Positions 61,973-64,000 of a DNA stretch of 64,000 nucleotides are shown one piece after another. Where the stretch lies: assembly GCF_000716595.1 (NCBI RefSeq), contig NZ_JNXC01000030.1, positions 62,001-126,000 on the forward strand, in the 5' to 3' direction. Position numbers and translations under genes: made by a program. Below the pieces are notes generated by a model. The model saw only the letters and a list, made by a program, of their open reading frames with translations, did not search any database and was not told where the DNA came from. The DNA comes from Saccharothrix sp. NRRL B-16314. Its GTDB lineage: Bacteria; Actinomycetota; Actinomycetes; Mycobacteriales; Pseudonocardiaceae. Each line of letters starts with the position of its first letter. Position 1 is the stretch's first letter.

Positions 61973-62252
61973 CGGCCCGGAAGAAGATCAGAGCGTTCTC
62001 CGCAGCCTGAAGGCTCATGTGCGCACCCCCGTGAACCGGGAACACCTCGACGCCCTTCCGGGTAGTCATGCCCCACGCCGCAACCTGAACGTCCTCAGGC
62101 TCGAACGTCTCCCGCACCACCGCGAACAAACGCGGTGCCTCACGGTCCACCAGCTCCTGAACCTCAGCGACGATCTTCGGGTCATCGAACAACGAAGCGC
62201 GCTGCTCCCCATCCTCACCCTGGTCCCCGTCATCAACCAGCGTCACGGTCAT
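61920..62252 (-). CDS. Hypothetical protein of the element
   Basis: The 110-residue protein starts at the ATG at 62252 (RBS GGAAGG). It is acidic at the N-terminus (VDDGDQGEDGE), with helix DPKIVAEVQELVDREAPRLFAVV and strands VQVAAWGMTT and VEVFPVHGGAHMSLQAAENALIFF. No family is recognised. It overlaps its neighbours on both sides, so it belongs to a three-gene operon. Confidence 0.6.
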   Translation of the reverse strand: MTVTLVDDGDQGEDGEQRASLFDDPKIVAEVQELVDREAPRLFAVVRETFEPEDVQVAAWGMTTRKGVEVFPVHGGAHMSLQAAENALIFFRAGGRAVPRVVWVGGNGGE

Positions 62253-62442
62253 GACTACCTTCCCTCTGCTCCTCGCGGATCGAGCGCACCTCATCACGCG
62301 CCCACACCGCGACCTCTGCGTTCTCCTGGCACTGCCGCACGTATCGCCTGCCGAGGATGACGAGGTAGAGCAAAGGAATCACGAGCCACACCAGGAACAG
62401 CACGATCCCGCCGAAATCACCCGCCAACTCACTCCACACCAC
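62233..62442 (-). CDS. Small single-pass membrane protein
   Basis: The 69-residue protein has one hydrophobic helix (GGIVLFLVWLVIPLLYLVILG) followed by a charged helical tail (RQCQENAEVAVWARDEVRSIREEQ). It is similar in layout to small spread or anchor proteins of actinomycete plasmids. It is the first gene of the operon, with GGAGGT upstream; GTG codons at 62442 and 62439 are both possible starts. Confidence 0.55.
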   Translation of the reverse strand: MVWSELAGDFGGIVLFLVWLVIPLLYLVILGRRYVRQCQENAEVAVWARDEVRSIREEQREGSHDRDAG

Positions 62443-62639
62443 TTACGTCACCACCTCCAGTCGATCCGTTAGCCGAAGCTTGGCCAGCGGATCAGCCCAC
62501 GTGGATGACCAGGAGGTGACCTAACACGCCATAGAGGGTCATCGCAGAATCGAGCAATCCAATATCCGCAGCAAAACGAACCTAGTCCAATTCTGTAACC
62601 ACACGAAGAGGTGTCAGAATTAACTAAAAAGTCACATGA

Positions 62640-62658
62640 GGTGTGAAGTGATCACACC
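62640..62658. promoter_or_regulatory. Inverted repeat in the AT-rich gap
   Basis: GGTGTGA and TCACACC enclose a 5-base centre. It stands in the 62443-62751 gap, which is AT-richer than the DNA to the left and holds no gene I can support. An operator role is possible. Confidence 0.35.
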
Positions 62659-62687
62659 GTAATGGCTGCCCACTTCGCGAAAAGTTC

Positions 62688-62742
62688 GCGTACCGCTGCT
62701 TGAATCGGTCCGAAGCGTCGATCGATTCAAGCAGCGGTACGC
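62688..62742. terminator. 20-bp perfect inverted repeat, terminator-like
   Basis: A 20-base arm at 62688-62707 (GCGTACCGCTGCTTGAATCG) is matched exactly by its complement at 62723-62742 around a 15-base loop. It begins 10 bp after the minus-strand stop at 62752, so the simplest reading is the terminator of that gene. Confidence 0.75.
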
Positions 62743-62751
62743 CAGAAACCA

Positions 62752-64000
62752 TCACCTCTGCTCAGGTAGCGGCAAGTCAAGATCCGCCTCTTCTCCGGCG
62801 ATACTCTGGTTACCTTCCGAATGCAACGTAGAAATTGCATCGACAATAGATGGGGCAGTCGCGGAACTTCTCCTGGCCGAGAGAAGCGATACGAAGAGGG
62901 TGAGCCAGCGTTCCGACGACCCATTATCCGATGAACGCGTCGACAAAGCAAAGTCAACAAACCTTGTGACAATGTCGTCGTCAAGCGAACTGAGCAATCG
63001 CAAGATTACGTCCCAATCGGCGTCGTTAGACGGTTTCCGATAGCAGAACAACAATAGAGCAAGCCTGCGCTCCGCATCCGTGGTAGCTACAGAGGAAAGC
63101 CTTCGGTGGAGCGACACGAAGCCGCTGAAGCGAACGCCCACCACACGCCTCAGATGCGGCGCCATGAGTTGCATTGTCTTGGACAGGCTAATCAACAGCG
63201 CGAGAGCGCCATCACGGCAATCGTTTTCCGGCGTCAGTACAATCATCGGAAGCAAGTCTTGTAGAATTAGCTTTGCATTCTTACTGTTTGGGCCGATATA
63301 TGCATACCATTCCTGCCCTGCATGATGTCGGCCCGAGAAGTCGAGTACACGGTCAGTGAATTGCATCTTGATGGCGTCTACATGATAGTGGGAGCAAAAA
63401 ATGCTTACCGCCGGGTTGATGTAGTTGGGTTCCGTGTAGCCTTCCAGTAGATACTCAAGGTAGTCGGATACGACTGACACGCTTTTTGCATCAGGGGGAG
63501 AGGGGATGCGGTCCCCAAGCCGTGCGAGAACGCTTCTTTGAGTGGGTCCAAATGTTCCGCCATTTTTGATATTGTCGACCACCAGCCGTAGAGCGTCGAA
63601 GTCGAGCCGACGCCTATCATCATATTTTCGGCCTGCCGCCTCAACCAGTCGGCTCTCAACAGCCTCAGTAACAGCCTCAGGCAGGTCGCCTACAAATTTC
63701 GCACGCGAACTTTCAGACAGGCCGATCAATCCTGCCTGAAGGAACTTCTTCTGCTCGGATTCCGGGAGCACACTTAGGCGCCTTTGCGCTTGTCCTACAG
63801 CCAAGTCCCACTTCTTTCGGCCAGCAGAGCCGAAGAACTGTGAAAGTGCAGCGGCGGCATCCGTCATTGACACTTTCCCGGGAACCGCTGCAGTCAACAT
63901 GTACACTAGATCCGGAATGAGCATAGATTTCTGTACGAACAAGCATCGATGATCCTTATGAGCGCGAGCCGTCTGCAAGAACGCGTTCGCCGACTCCAGC
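62752..64000 (-). CDS. Low-GC gene of unknown function, partial at the 5' end
   Basis: The frame is open to the window edge (residues before the first ATG at 63978 read ESANAFLQTARAHKDHRCLF), so the start lies outside. The visible 400 or so residues are mainly helical (SMTDAAAALSQFFGSAGRKKWDLAVGQAQRRLS, GALALLISLSKTMQLMAPHLRRVVGVRFSGFVSLHRRLSS). I recognise no domain. Base composition and codon use are clearly less GC-rich than in all other genes here, which suggests recent transfer, as for many defence or cargo genes in mobile elements. It may be the C-terminal part of a larger NTPase-type protein, but no motif shows that. Confidence 0.6.
   Translation of the reverse strand, partial: LESANAFLQTARAHKDHRCLFVQKSMLIPDLVYMLTAAVPGKVSMTDAAAALSQFFGSAGRKKWDLAVGQAQRRLSVLPESEQKKFLQAGLIGLSESSRAKFVGDLPEAVTEAVESRLVEAAGRKYDDRRRLDFDALRLVVDNIKNGGTFGPTQRSVLARLGDRIPSPPDAKSVSVVSDYLEYLLEGYTEPNYINPAVSIFCSHYHVDAIKMQFTDRVLDFSGRHHAGQEWYAYIGPNSKNAKLILQDLLPMIVLTPENDCRDGALALLISLSKTMQLMAPHLRRVVGVRFSGFVSLHRRLSSVATTDAERRLALLLFCYRKPSNDADWDVILRLLSSLDDDIVTRFVDFALSTRSSDNGSSERWLTLFVSLLSARRSSATAPSIVDAISTLHSEGNQSIAGEEADLDLPLPEQR

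Noticed and set aside
1..64000. CRISPR arrays and rRNA genes
   Set aside because: No array of regularly spaced direct repeats and no rRNA-like sequence was seen.

Overview
The window is high-GC actinobacterial DNA, apart from an AT-richer last ~1.5 kb. Gene content (type I PKS with actinobacterial docking helices, WhiB-like protein, MMPL transporter, XRE/ImmA-IrrE/MAB_1171c-type operon, AICE-like genes) points to a filamentous actinomycete. Codon style would fit Pseudonocardiales, but that placement is an inference and not tested.

Layout. (1) 1-9427: end of an FAD-linked oxidase; a secreted CBM56-like/beta-helix protein preceded by a CebR-like palindrome; a four-gene minus-strand operon (XRE regulator, alpha/beta hydrolase, ImmA/IrrE metallopeptidase, membrane protein); and an MMPL exporter. 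(2) 9550-38042: a one-direction biosynthetic cluster behind a near-consensus promoter. It holds an aldehyde dehydrogenase, an acyl-CoA-dehydrogenase-fold flavoprotein, a class III aminotransferase, an SRPBCC protein, a small membrane protein, three single-module PKSs, a DUF2156/MprF-C-like acyltransferase, a diacylglycerol-kinase-fold protein, a Baeyer-Villiger-type flavoprotein, an MmgE/PrpD protein, an alpha/beta hydrolase and an SCP2-like carrier. There is no loading module, thioesterase or CoA ligase. Module 1 is KS-AT(malonyl)-DH-KR-ACP, module 2 is KS-AT(methylmalonyl)-DH-ER-KR-ACP and module 3 is KS-AT(malonyl)-DH-ER-KR-ACP. In modules 2 and 3 the catalytic half of the KR is missing at the same point, and in module 2 this also breaks the frame.

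(3) 38043-38740: decayed remnants of an alcohol dehydrogenase and a penicillin-acylase-type enzyme mark the right edge of the cluster. (4) 38900-47549: a minus-strand conflict island of CATRA type, with two TPR-CHAT (caspase-like) proteins, a protein with a cyclase-like C-terminal domain and a small associated protein, all with overlapping or touching ends. (5) 47344-51370: gene graveyard (NACHT-like, IS630-like and LacI-like scraps) around one intact multi-spanning membrane protein.

(6) 51371-64000: an AICE-like integrated element at tRNA-Leu(GAG). A large serine integrase ends inside the tRNA T-loop. It is the last gene of a chain with overlapping stop/start codons: excisionase-like protein, WhiB-like protein, two membrane proteins, FtsK/TraB-type translocase, a 50-residue protein, integrase. 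Divergently there are an XRE regulator, two paralogous ~523-residue regulator/Nudix-like proteins flanking a cupin, a Prim-Pol-like short protein, small accessory genes and, at the edge, part of a low-GC gene. The other end of the element is outside the window.

Working model (inference): the PKS cluster makes a short, largely reduced, amine-bearing or lipid-like polyketide, perhaps exported by the adjacent MMPL protein. The neighbouring CATRA island and AICE mark this as an accessory-gene hotspot.
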